Position numbers and translations under genes: made by a program
Origin: Nisaea acidiphila
GTDB taxonomy: Bacteria; Pseudomonadota; Alphaproteobacteria; Thalassobaculales; Thalassobaculaceae
Direction: 5' to 3'
Length of the DNA stretch: 64,000 bases
NCBI RefSeq assembly: GCF_024662015.1
Contig: NZ_CP102480.1
Coordinates: forward strand, 1,522,501-1,586,500
Part shown: piece after piece, positions 42,344 through 50,849 of the stretch
How positions within the stretch are numbered: position 1 is the first letter of the stretch
Layout: every line of letters begins with the position of its first letter
The notes under the pieces: generated by a model
Seen by the model: the letters and a program-made list of their open reading frames with translations, nothing else
Databases searched by the model: none
What the model was told of the DNA's origin: nothing

Positions 42344-44004
42344 GCGCGCAAGACGACAAGGACATCCTCGTCCGTATCCGCGGCCTGCGCATCGAGGGCC
42401 AGAGCGGCGAGAGCTGGAACGAGATCGTCCACGGTGTCGATCTCGATCTCCGCAAGGGCGAAGTGCTGGGTCTGATCGGCGAGTCAGGGGCCGGCAAGTC
42501 CACCATCGGCCTCGCCGCGATGGGTTTCGCGCGGGACGGCTGCCGCATCACCGGCGGCGAGATTCTTTTCGACGGGACCGACCTCGCGAAGGCGAACGAG
42601 TCCGAGAAGCGGAACATCTGGGGCGCACGCATCGCCTATGTCGCGCAGAGTGCGGCCGCCGCCTTCAATCCGGCGCACCGGCTCATCGACCAGTTCACCG
42701 AAGCGCCGGTACAACACGGTCTCAGCACCAAGGCCGAGTCCGAAGAGGAGGCCAAGGCGCTCTTCGCCCGGCTGCAGCTGCCGGACCCGGAGGGGATCGG
42801 CTTCCGCTATCCGCACCAGGTCTCCGGCGGACAGCTCCAGCGCGCCATGACCGCAATGGCGATGTCCTGCAAACCGGACCTCATCGTGTTCGACGAGCCG
42901 ACGACGGCGCTCGACGTCACCACCCAGATCGAGGTGCTGGCGGCGATCCGCGATGCCGTCGAGGCGTTCGACACAGCGGCGATCTACATCACCCACGACC
43001 TTGCCGTCGTGGCCCAGATGGCCGACCGGATCATGGTGCTGCGCTACGGCAACGTGGTCGAGGAGGGCGAAACCCGCGCCATGCTGGCCGCCCCGAAGGA
43101 AACCTACACCCGCGATCTCCTCTCCGTGCGCAGCTTCCGGCGTCCGGAACACCCGGTTCCGGCCGGCGAGGAACCGCTGCTGAAGGTCGACAATGTGACC
43201 GCCTCCTACGGCGACGTTCCGGTCCTGCACGGCGTTTCCGTGGATATCCACAAGAAGCGGACCGTCGCCATCGTCGGCGAGTCCGGCTCGGGCAAGAGCA
43301 CTCTGGCCCGGGTCATCACCGGCCTGCTGCCGGCGACGAGCGGATCGGTCAGCTATGCCGGCGAGGAGATGCCGCTCAGCTACAAGCAGCGCGGCAAGGA
43401 CCAGCTCCGGCGCATGCAGATGATCTACCAGATGCCCGACACCGCGCTGAATCCGCGCCAGCGGATCCGCGACGTGATCGGCCGCCCGGTCAGTTTCTAT
43501 CTCGGCCTCAAGGGCAAGCAGCTCGAGGATCGCGTGCGCGAGCTCCTGGCCATGATCGAGCTTGAGCCCGACGACTATATCGACCGTCTTTCGACCGAGC
43601 TTTCCGGCGGGCAGAAACAGCGGATCTGCATCGCGCGGGCGCTGGCTGCCGAACCGCAGCTCATCATCTGCGACGAGGTCACCTCGGCGCTCGATCAGCT
43701 CGTGGCAGAAGATATCCTGAAGCTTCTGCAACGCCTGCAGGACGATCTCGGTCTCTCCTACATGTTCATCACCCACGATCTCGCGACCGTGCGGGCGATC
43801 GCCGACGAAGTGGTGGTCATGTATCAGGGCAAGGTGGTCGAGCACGGGCCGAAGACGGAAATGTTCAAGCCGCCGCACCACGACTATACCGACCTGCTGC
43901 TGTCCTCCGTGCCGGAGATGGACCCGGACTGGCTGGACAATCTGCTGGCCGACCGGGCCGAGCAGGCGAAGCAGGGCCGGGTGCTGAAAGCCGCCGACCA
44001 CTAA
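42340..44004 (+). CDS. Fused double-ATPase (DppD-DppF type) of peptide ABC transporter
   Basis: A 554-residue protein with two complete ATP-binding domains. The first (about 5-265) has 'GESGAGKST', '[10 protein letters not shown]' and '[12 protein letters not shown]'. The second (about 280-545) has 'GESGSGKST', '[10 protein letters not shown]' and '[12 protein letters not shown]', where the second Walker B site has V in place of the common P. One chain therefore supplies both halves normally made by DppD and DppF. It starts inside the permease stop, so translation is coupled. A second fused ATPase of the same kind is at 60418-62151. Confidence 0.93.
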   Translation: MSAQDDKDILVRIRGLRIEGQSGESWNEIVHGVDLDLRKGEVLGLIGESGAGKSTIGLAAMGFARDGCRITGGEILFDGTDLAKANESEKRNIWGARIAYVAQSAAAAFNPAHRLIDQFTEAPVQHGLSTKAESEEEAKALFARLQLPDPEGIGFRYPHQVSGGQLQRAMTAMAMSCKPDLIVFDEPTTALDVTTQIEVLAAIRDAVEAFDTAAIYITHDLAVVAQMADRIMVLRYGNVVEEGETRAMLAAPKETYTRDLLSVRSFRRPEHPVPAGEEPLLKVDNVTASYGDVPVLHGVSVDIHKKRTVAIVGESGSGKSTLARVITGLLPATSGSVSYAGEEMPLSYKQRGKDQLRRMQMIYQMPDTALNPRQRIRDVIGRPVSFYLGLKGKQLEDRVRELLAMIELEPDDYIDRLSTELSGGQKQRICIARALAAEPQLIICDEVTSALDQLVAEDILKLLQRLQDDLGLSYMFITHDLATVRAIADEVVVMYQGKVVEHGPKTEMFKPPHHDYTDLLLSSVPEMDPDWLDNLLADRAEQAKQGRVLKAADH

Positions 44005-44022
44005 CACCAGGGACATTTTCCG

Positions 44023-46038
44023 ATGAAGATTGTCGGGCAGTTTCCGCATCAGGTGCGGGAAATCGAGAATACGTGGATCACGCTGTCCGACGGCTGCCGG
44101 CTGGCCGCCCGGATCTGGCTGCCGGAGGGGGCGGAAAACGCCCCGGTCCCGGCGATCCTCGAATATCTGCCCTACCGCAAGCGCGACGGAACTTCCGTCC
44201 GCGACGCCCTTACCCATCCCTATTTCGCCGGCCACGGCTATGCCGCGGTCCGCGTCGACATGCGCGGCAACGGCGAGTCCGATGGGATCATGGAGGACGA
44301 GTATCTGCCGCAGGAGCAGGACGATTGCCTCGAGGTGATCGACTGGCTCGTGAAGCAGCCCTGGTGCAGCGGCGCGGTCGGCATGATCGGGATCTCCTGG
44401 GGCGGCTTCAACGGACTGCAGGTCGCCTTCCGCCAGCCGGAGGCCCTGAAGGCCGTGATCACGCTCTGCTCCACGGACGATCGCTATGCCGACGATATCC
44501 ATTACAAGGGCGGGGCCATGCTGAACGAGAATATGGGCTGGTCCTCGACCATGCTCAGCTACTCGTCCCGGCCGCCGGATCCCGCTCTCGTCGGGGAGAG
44601 CTGGCGCGAGACCTGGCTGAAACGGCTGGAAGCGGAGCCGCTGCTGATCGCCAACTGGCTGAAACACCAGACCCGCGACGCCTTCTGGAAGCACGGCTCG
44701 ATCTGCGAGGATTACAGCAAGGTGGCAATCCCGGTGCTGGCGGTCGGCGGCTGGTCGGACGCCTACAGCAACGCCGTGCCGCGGATGCTGGAGAAGCTTC
44801 CCGGCTTCCGCCGCGGCATCGTCGGGCCCTGGCTGCACAAATACCCGCACTTCGCCGTACCGGGCCCCGCCATCGGCTTCCTCCAGGAGTCGCTCCGCTG
44901 GTGGGACCAGTGGCTGAAGGGCATCGACCGGGGCGTCGAGGCCGATCCGATGTTCCGAGTCTATATGCAGGCCTCCGTCCCGCCGAAGGCCGCCTATGAG
45001 ACCCGGGACGGCCGCTGGTGCGCCGAGCCCGCCTGGCCCTCGCCGAACGTCTCTCGACGTCATTTCCATCTGGGCGATGGTGCGCTGTCCGAGGCTGGCG
45101 TCCCGACGGGAGAGGCTGTCATCCGTTCTCCGGAGACCGTAGGGCAGGCCGGCGGCGAATATTGCATGATCTGGCTCGGTCCCGAGGGACCGACGGACCA
45201 GCGGATCGACGATGCCGGCTCCGTCTGCTTCGATACCGTGCCTCTCGAGGGCCCATTCGAAATCCTCGGCGCGGCCGAACTCGATCTGGAACTGGCGAGC
45301 GACCAGCCGGTGGCCCACCTGATCGGGCGCCTGAACGACGTCGCGCCGGACGGTACCTCGACCCGGATCACCTACGGGGTCCTGAACCTGACGCACCGGA
45401 AGAGCCACGAGCGCCCCGAGGAGCTTGAGCCCGGCCGCAGCTACAGGATCCGGCTCAAGCTGGACGATGTCGCCTATGCAGTTCCGAAAGGGCACCGGAT
45501 CCGCCTCGCGCTTTCGACCAGCTACTGGCCGATGATCTGGCCGGCGCCGGAAGCGGCGACTCTGACGCTGAAGACGGGCCCGAGCGTGCTCAATCTGCCG
45601 GAGCGCAATGCCGAAGAGAACGCCGCGCCTTATGAGCCTTTTGAGGAAGCCGAGGCGGCACCGCCGCTTGAGAAAGAGATCCTGCGCCCGGCCAGGAACA
45701 CCCGCACGGTGACGACGGATATCGAGAGCGGAAGGCAGAAGATCGAGATCTTCGACGATTTCGGCCGCGACCGGATCGTCGAGCTCGACCTCACCACGGG
45801 GCACATCGCCCGCGAGACCTATAGCATCCAGCCCGGAGACCCGCTCAGCGCGCGCATGGAGACCCACTGGAGCCAGGAACTTTCCCGCGGTGACTGGGAC
45901 GTGGCGACCGAAACCTATTGCACGCTCACGGGAGACGCGACGCATTTCCATGTCACGGGGCGGATCGAGGCCTATGAGGCTGGAAAGCTGATCTTCGCAA
46001 AGGATTTCGACGAATCGGTCCCGAGGAACTTCCTCTAG
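44023..46038 (+). CDS. CocE/NonD-family (X-Pro dipeptidyl-peptidase-like) hydrolase
   Basis: A 671-residue alpha/beta hydrolase. The nucleophile is S125 in 'MIGISWGGFNGLQVAF'; probable acid D246 is in 'GGWSDAYSNAVPRML'; a histidine follows in 'GPWLHKYPHF'. A C-terminal jelly-roll domain begins around residue 310 and contains 'GRLNDVAPDGTSTRITYGVL'. No signal peptide, so it acts in the cytoplasm, on whatever the co-transcribed importer brings in. Known relatives cleave cocaine esters, glutaryl-antibiotic amides or X-Pro peptides; the natural substrate here is unknown. It starts 19 bases after the ATPase. Confidence 0.88.
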   Translation: MKIVGQFPHQVREIENTWITLSDGCRLAARIWLPEGAENAPVPAILEYLPYRKRDGTSVRDALTHPYFAGHGYAAVRVDMRGNGESDGIMEDEYLPQEQDDCLEVIDWLVKQPWCSGAVGMIGISWGGFNGLQVAFRQPEALKAVITLCSTDDRYADDIHYKGGAMLNENMGWSSTMLSYSSRPPDPALVGESWRETWLKRLEAEPLLIANWLKHQTRDAFWKHGSICEDYSKVAIPVLAVGGWSDAYSNAVPRMLEKLPGFRRGIVGPWLHKYPHFAVPGPAIGFLQESLRWWDQWLKGIDRGVEADPMFRVYMQASVPPKAAYETRDGRWCAEPAWPSPNVSRRHFHLGDGALSEAGVPTGEAVIRSPETVGQAGGEYCMIWLGPEGPTDQRIDDAGSVCFDTVPLEGPFEILGAAELDLELASDQPVAHLIGRLNDVAPDGTSTRITYGVLNLTHRKSHERPEELEPGRSYRIRLKLDDVAYAVPKGHRIRLALSTSYWPMIWPAPEAATLTLKTGPSVLNLPERNAEENAAPYEPFEEAEAAPPLEKEILRPARNTRTVTTDIESGRQKIEIFDDFGRDRIVELDLTTGHIARETYSIQPGDPLSARMETHWSQELSRGDWDVATETYCTLTGDATHFHVTGRIEAYEAGKLIFAKDFDESVPRNFL

Positions 46039-46045
46039 GCTCCGG

Positions 46046-47890
46046 TCATTCCGCCGGGCTCACCCGGATGTCGCGGAAGAACTGCTTGCTGAGGGCGCGC
46101 AGGCGGCCGCTGAGATCGCTCATGATCTCGGCCGTCGCATCGACCTCGCGGGCAACCTCCTCGCTGCGTCCGGTCGCTTCCGCGAGGCTCGCGAGCCCGC
46201 TATCCACATCGCCGGTAGCCGCCGCCGCGCTGTCGGCACTGCGCGCGATCTCGCGTGTGGCGTCGGTCTGTGCCTGCATCGCGCCGACCGCTTCCTGCGT
46301 GCTGCTGTCGATCGCCGCCACGCTCTCGCCCGCCTCGGCGATCGCTCTGGCCGCCGAGTTGATCACCGTGCGCATTTCCATCACCTGACGGGAGATCTGC
46401 TGCGCCGCCTCCTCCGTCTGCCCTGCGAGCGATTTGACCTCGCCCGCGACGACCGCGAAGCCCTTGCCCATCTCCCCGGCCCGCGCCGCCTCGATCGTCG
46501 CATTGAGCGCCAGCAGGTTGGTCTGGTGTGCGACGGAACTGATGATATCGACGAAACCGTCCACTTCGGCTGCCATCTCGGTCAGCTGGGCGACAGTGGC
46601 GGTGGTATGCTCGGCGCGCTGTGCCGCGTCGGCGGAGGCGTTCGCCGCATTCTGGATCACCTGGCCGAGATCCGAGATCGACTGATCGAGCGAGGCCGCG
46701 GCCCGCGAAACGCCGGTCGCCCCCGTCGCCGCCGCGCCCGAAGCGCTCTGCGCCCGCTCCGCGCTCTGCGCGGCGCCGGCGGCGGCGTCCTGCATGGTCC
46801 GCGTCACATCCTCCATTCGCTGGGTCACCTGCGCGACCTCTGCGAGGATGGAATTGATGTCCGTATCGAAAGTCTTCAACAAAGCCTCGCGATGCTCGAC
46901 CTGCTCGACCTGGGCATCGTGCGCGGCCTTGGTTCTTTCCTGCAGAAGGGCGTTTTCCCGCAGCACCGCTTTGAACTGGTCGACCCGGCGCGCGATGGTG
47001 CCGATTTCATCCGTGCGATCGGTATGCGGCACCTCCGCGTCTTCCATCGCCGCAACGGACCGGACCGCGCGCGTCAGCCTCTCAAGGGGCCGTGTGACGA
47101 TCATCCGGGTTCCGAGATAAACGGACAAAACGGACAGCAGCACGCCTGAGATGGCCATGATACCGAGGAGGACGCGGGCCTGCTCTGTGAAGGCAATGAC
47201 CTCGGCCTCCTTGGCGAGGATCTTCTCGTTCTCTTGAACGATCATGTTTCGGACCACTTCGGCCGCGAGCGCCTCGTCGGCAAGTTCCCCCTTCACCACG
47301 AGGATCCGTTGCTCGACACCGCCCGAATTGAGGAGTTCGTCGACCTTCCCGTTGATTTGCTCCGCGGTCACACCGGGGATACGGAGTTCGGTGACCACGT
47401 TGGTATATTCGCCGTTCTCGAAAATGCCGAATGCGACCGAAGCCGTACCGCCGTCCGCCTCGACGACGAATTTCGCAGGCTTCTGGACGTCGCGCCGGGC
47501 ACTCCTCTTCCTGAACCGTCCGACGATCTCATCGCGTCCGCGATGGATTTTCTCCTCGGCGCCCTGTTCGAGCGCCCATTTGTGGAGATCCTTGACCGGG
47601 TTGACCTCAAGTCGGCCGGGAATGCTCAGATAGTCGTCCTGCAGTTTCAGCAAGCCGTTCCGCAGCTCGAGATTCATGCTCCCGAGCAACTGTGCGCGCT
47701 CGTCCTCGCGTTCGAGGACGGAAGTGAAAATAAAGAAGATCGCAACCAGCAAGGCCGCGAAGACAAGCCCGCTGGCCAGAGCGACGGAAAGAACCAGCTT
47801 CGCGCTGATACGGGAGCGCAGGCCCTTGGATCTGGCCGCATCGCCGGAGGTCGCGGGGAGGCTGCCGACGGGAAGGACCGTATCTGCCAT
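46046..47890 (-). CDS. Methyl-accepting chemotaxis protein
   Basis: A 614-residue receptor. Membrane helix 1 is at about 30-55 and membrane helix 2 at about 243-265, bracketing a periplasmic domain of about 185 residues with no obvious Cache or PAS signature. A HAMP domain follows ('[20 protein letters not shown]'). The signalling hairpin tip is '[20 protein letters not shown]' followed by '[16 protein letters not shown]'. No C-terminal CheR-binding pentapeptide is seen. It is transcribed alone, after the ATP synthase terminator. Confidence 0.93.
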   Translation of the reverse strand: MADTVLPVGSLPATSGDAARSKGLRSRISAKLVLSVALASGLVFAALLVAIFFIFTSVLEREDERAQLLGSMNLELRNGLLKLQDDYLSIPGRLEVNPVKDLHKWALEQGAEEKIHRGRDEIVGRFRKRSARRDVQKPAKFVVEADGGTASVAFGIFENGEYTNVVTELRIPGVTAEQINGKVDELLNSGGVEQRILVVKGELADEALAAEVVRNMIVQENEKILAKEAEVIAFTEQARVLLGIMAISGVLLSVLSVYLGTRMIVTRPLERLTRAVRSVAAMEDAEVPHTDRTDEIGTIARRVDQFKAVLRENALLQERTKAAHDAQVEQVEHREALLKTFDTDINSILAEVAQVTQRMEDVTRTMQDAAAGAAQSAERAQSASGAAATGATGVSRAAASLDQSISDLGQVIQNAANASADAAQRAEHTTATVAQLTEMAAEVDGFVDIISSVAHQTNLLALNATIEAARAGEMGKGFAVVAGEVKSLAGQTEEAAQQISRQVMEMRTVINSAARAIAEAGESVAAIDSSTQEAVGAMQAQTDATREIARSADSAAAATGDVDSGLASLAEATGRSEEVAREVDATAEIMSDLSGRLRALSKQFFRDIRVSPAE

Positions 47891-48062
47891 TGAAAAACCG
47901 CACCGGTGTCTAGACTGCGAAATCCCTCGCTTTCGGTGCCTGAAACCGGCCGTCCGAGAGCGGGACCGACGACCGATTTAGAAGCTCGCGCCTCACTAGA
48001 CAAATGACGGTTTTGTGCAGAAAACGGACAAATAATCTCAAACTTTTCGCAACCGCGAAAAC

Positions 48063-48088
48063 AAAAAACCCCCGCTCAAGCGGGGGTT
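48063..48088 (-). terminator. Rho-independent terminator of the F0 ATP synthase operon
   Basis: A strong stem AACCCCCGCT / AGCGGGGGTT with a very short loop, and on the minus strand TTTTTTG after it. It lies 22 bases after the atpF stop and separates the operon from the downstream chemoreceptor gene. Confidence 0.85.
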
Positions 48089-48109
48089 CTTCGTAAAAAA
48101 TATTCCCGG

Positions 48110-48595
48110 TTACTGAAGACGCGACGGAAGCTCGTCGACCGCACTTTTCACGATCTTCGCATTGACTTCGGGCGTCACCTTGTCCGCCAGCAGTTTCTCC
48201 GTCGCGACCATGGCCAGCTCGACGGCCTGGTTGCGGACGTCCTGCAGGGCCTGAGCCTCGGCGCGGGCGATCTTCTCGGCCGCCTGCTCTTCCCGGCGCT
48301 TCAGGCTTTCGGCGAGATGCTCCTTCGCGTCCTTGCGGATGCGGGCCGCCTCTTCCTTCGCATGCGAGAGGATCTCTTCGGCCTCCTTCAGCGCATCGCG
48401 CTGCAGGCGCTGATAGTTGGCGAGCGCAGCCTGTGCGTCCTCGCGCAGGGTCTCGGCTTCCTTCAGCTGAGCGGCGATCGCTGCGGACTTCTCATCCAGC
48501 ATGCCGCCCACCTTGGAGACGATCGGCTTGATCGCAGCCACGACAAAGATCACGAAAGCGACCGCGACCCAGAATGTGGGATCCTGGAGCATCAC
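48110..48595 (-). CDS. atpF: ATP synthase F0 subunit b
   Basis: A 161-residue peripheral-stalk subunit. One membrane helix at about 7-25 ('FWVAVAFVIFVVAAIKPIV') is followed by a long charged coiled coil rich in Ala, Glu, Lys and Arg. With b' it forms the heterodimeric stator linking F0 to F1. Its ATG overlaps the b' stop by four bases. It is the last gene of the operon. Confidence 0.92.
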   Translation of the reverse strand: MMLQDPTFWVAVAFVIFVVAAIKPIVSKVGGMLDEKSAAIAAQLKEAETLREDAQAALANYQRLQRDALKEAEEILSHAKEEAARIRKDAKEHLAESLKRREEQAAEKIARAEAQALQDVRNQAVELAMVATEKLLADKVTPEVNAKIVKSAVDELPSRLQ

Positions 48596-49185
48596 TTCGC
48601 CTCCATCGCTGCGGCCACGGCCTTGTTGAGCTCGGTCTTGGTGACCTTGACGCCGATCAGCTTCTGCACCGCCTCGCCGGCAACCTCGCTCACCACGTCC
48701 TTGACGTTGGAGAGAGCTTCCGAACGGGCCGCGTCGATGCTGGCCTCGGCTTCCTGGACCTTCTTCACGGCAGCCGTGTCAGCCTCGGTCTCGGCCTTGG
48801 CGTTCTTCTTGGCGGCCTCGTCCTTGGCCGCGACCACCGTTTCATGGGCCGAGCCGCGGGCATCCGCCAGCGCCTTCTCGTAATTGGCCTGCACCTCTTC
48901 GGCATCCGCCTTGAGCTTGCCGGCCTTGTCGAGATCTTCCGCGATCTTGCTGTGGCGTTCTTCAAGCACGTACTCGATGCGCGGGATCGCGATCTTCGTC
49001 ATCGCGATATAGAGCACGATGAAGGTGATGAAGAGCCAGAAGACCTGGGTCGGGAACGTACCGATATCGAGCTGCGGCAAGGTCCCGCCGCCGCCATGGT
49101 CGCTGGCAGCCAACGCACCTTCGGCAGCCAGAGCAAGAGCCCCGGTGACACCGAACGCAGCCGAATTCTTGAGATAGCGTGTCAT
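48592..49185 (-). CDS. atpG: ATP synthase F0 subunit b'
   Basis: A 197-residue stator subunit. A signal-like hydrophobic N terminus 'NSAAFGVTGALALAAEGALA' leads to 'LDIGTFPTQVFWLFITFIVL' (membrane helix) and a long coiled coil ending 'GEAVQKLIGVKVTKTELNKA'. The start at 49185 (MTRYLKN) is preferred; a GTG at 49215 would add ten residues with no Shine-Dalgarno site. Having both b' and b is usual for alphaproteobacteria. Confidence 0.9.
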   Translation of the reverse strand: MTRYLKNSAAFGVTGALALAAEGALAASDHGGGGTLPQLDIGTFPTQVFWLFITFIVLYIAMTKIAIPRIEYVLEERHSKIAEDLDKAGKLKADAEEVQANYEKALADARGSAHETVVAAKDEAAKKNAKAETEADTAAVKKVQEAEASIDAARSEALSNVKDVVSEVAGEAVQKLIGVKVTKTELNKAVAAAMEAK

Positions 49186-49260
49186 GCCGCCGTCCAATTC
49201 CGTTCCAGTACTCACTTCAAACCGCGGAAGCCGGCCGGAGCCGGCTCCCGAAAAACGGTC

Positions 49261-49485
49261 TTAGGAGAACAGGATCAGGAACGCGATCAGCAGCGCGAAC
49301 AGCGCGACGGCTTCCGTCAGGGCGAAGCCCAGGATGCCGATGCCGAAGACTTCACCGCGGGCCGCCGGGTTGCGGGCGATGGAGGCAACGAGCGTGGAAA
49401 AGATGTTACCGATACCAACGCCGACACCCATGAGGGCGATAACAGCGATACCGGCGCCAATCATCTTCGCGGCTTCAACGTCCAT
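49261..49485 (-). CDS. atpE: ATP synthase F0 subunit c
   Basis: A 74-residue hairpin of two membrane helices joined by the polar loop '[10 protein letters not shown]'. The proton-carrying carboxylate is E58 in '[17 protein letters not shown]'. Glycine-rich helix 1 ('[20 protein letters not shown]') packs the ring. No sodium-type Q/ES signature is visible. It forms the rotor ring with subunit a. Confidence 0.97.
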   Translation of the reverse strand: MDVEAAKMIGAGIAVIALMGVGVGIGNIFSTLVASIARNPAARGEVFGIGILGFALTEAVALFALLIAFLILFS

Positions 49486-49562
49486 GATCTAATCCTTCCT
49501 TTGGATCACGTAGTTCACAAAGCGGGCCGGTCACCCGGCCCTCGTTCAGTTCGTCTCAGGCC

Positions 49563-50285
49563 TCAGTGCAGATGGATCGCATCGTGCAGATAGAGGCAGG
49601 TGAGAATGGTGAAAACGTATGCCTGAAGCACCGCCACCAGAATTTCGAAGGCGGTCAGTGCCACAATCAGGGCGAGGGGCGCAACCCCAAAGACGCCGAG
49701 GGCGATGACGAAACCGCCGAACACCTTCAGCATGGTGTGACCGGCCATCATGTTCGCGAAGAGACGAACGGAGAGGCTGACCGGACGCACGAAATAGGAA
49801 ATCACCTCGATCGGGATCAGCAGCGGCGCCATGTAGACCGGCGCGCCTGACGGGAAGAAGAAGGTGAAGAAGTGCAGGCCGTGGCGCGCAAGCGCGATGA
49901 TCGTCACGCCGATGAAGACCACGAAGGCCATGGCGAAGGTGACGATGATCTGGCTCGTCGGCGTGTAGCTGTAGGGCAGCATGCCGAAGAGGTTGCAGGC
50001 CAGGATGAACATGAAGAGGGAGAAAACGAACGGGAAGTACTTGCGGCCTTCGCTGCCGACATTGTCCTTCACCATGTTGGCGATGAACTCGTAGGAGAGT
50101 TCGGCCATCAGCTGCCAGCGGCCCGGAACCAGGCGGCGGCCGCTCATGGACAGCGTCAGGAACGCGGTCACGCCGGCAATCGCCAGAACCATCCAGGCGG
50201 CGGAATTGGTGAAGGAGAGATCGACACCGCCGACCTCGATCGGGATCAGCGTCTTCAGCTCAAACTGTGCGACCGGTGATGCCAC
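49563..50285 (-). CDS. atpB: ATP synthase F0 subunit a
   Basis: A 240-residue membrane protein with five to six helices. The essential arginine lies in 'PVSLSVRLFANMMAGHTMLK', and 'AVLQAYVFTILTCLYLHDAI' forms the final helix. It provides the proton half-channels next to the c ring. It is 12 bases after atpI. Confidence 0.97.
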   Translation of the reverse strand: MASPVAQFELKTLIPIEVGGVDLSFTNSAAWMVLAIAGVTAFLTLSMSGRRLVPGRWQLMAELSYEFIANMVKDNVGSEGRKYFPFVFSLFMFILACNLFGMLPYSYTPTSQIIVTFAMAFVVFIGVTIIALARHGLHFFTFFFPSGAPVYMAPLLIPIEVISYFVRPVSLSVRLFANMMAGHTMLKVFGGFVIALGVFGVAPLALIVALTAFEILVAVLQAYVFTILTCLYLHDAIHLH

Positions 50286-50297
50286 GCCTCGTTCCCC

Positions 50298-50669
50298 TTA
50301 CTCGTCCCCGGCCTGTCCGTCAGGCCGTTTGTTCGTCGAGGACCGCTTGTAGCCCACCTGCAATCCCTCTCCGGTCGCGGCGCGGTAGACATTCATCATG
50401 CCGCCGGCGGCGCCCAGGAAGAAGAACAGTATGAGCAGCCAGGGAGCGGTCCCAAGCCAACTGTCCAGGAGGTACCCGATACCGGCCCCGACGCCGACGC
50501 CGGCAACCAGCTCAACGCCGATCCGCATCGCCATGCCGAAACCTTCGGTGGCGACCGAACCGCGCGTCCCTTTCGGCCCGCTCTCTCCCGTATCCTCGCC
50601 CCGGGCCCGACGCAATCTGGCATCCAGATCGTCGAGGGAGGGAGGATCGCTAGGTTTTTCACCTGTCAT
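50298..50669 (-). CDS. atpI: ATP synthase-associated protein AtpI
   Basis: A 123-residue protein with two membrane helices ('IGVELVAGVGVGAGIGYLLD' and 'WLLILFFFLGAAGGMMNVYR'), the AtpI/F1-F0 assembly pattern. The start at 50669 (MTGEKPSD) is preferred to 50741, which lies inside the putative promoter. AtpI assists c-ring assembly. It is the first gene of the operon. Confidence 0.9.
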   Translation of the reverse strand: MTGEKPSDPPSLDDLDARLRRARGEDTGESGPKGTRGSVATEGFGMAMRIGVELVAGVGVGAGIGYLLDSWLGTAPWLLILFFFLGAAGGMMNVYRAATGEGLQVGYKRSSTNKRPDGQAGDE

Positions 50670-50740
50670 GGAGCGATCCCGAACGGCCGAAGCCGGTGAA
50701 GTACCCCGCTTTCCCGAGCCTGACCCGGAAAAGCGCCGCA

Positions 50741-50769
50741 AACATACGGAGGCCCCCTCCCCCTGTCAA
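50741..50769 (-). promoter_or_regulatory. Probable promoter of the atpIBEGF operon
   Basis: On the minus strand a perfect TTGACA (50764-50769), a 17-base G-rich spacer, and TATGTT (50741-50746), about 70 bases upstream of atpI. It lies between the smc stop and atpI. Confidence 0.65.
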
Positions 50770-50849
50770 GGCGGAAGCCGCACCGCGAAAAAGCACGCAA
50801 TTTATTGATTTTATTACATTTTCAGAGAGACGCGACGTATCGCCACCAG

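Noticed and set aside
42484-45951. 1155-codon open frame on the minus strand
   Set aside because: Antisense to the fused ATPase and CocE/NonD genes, both of which have full sets of catalytic motifs. The antisense product shows no domain.
48110-50669. Expected F1 genes (atpHAGDC) next to F0
   Set aside because: None are present; in alphaproteobacteria F0 and F1 operons are normally separate, so their absence is not an anomaly.
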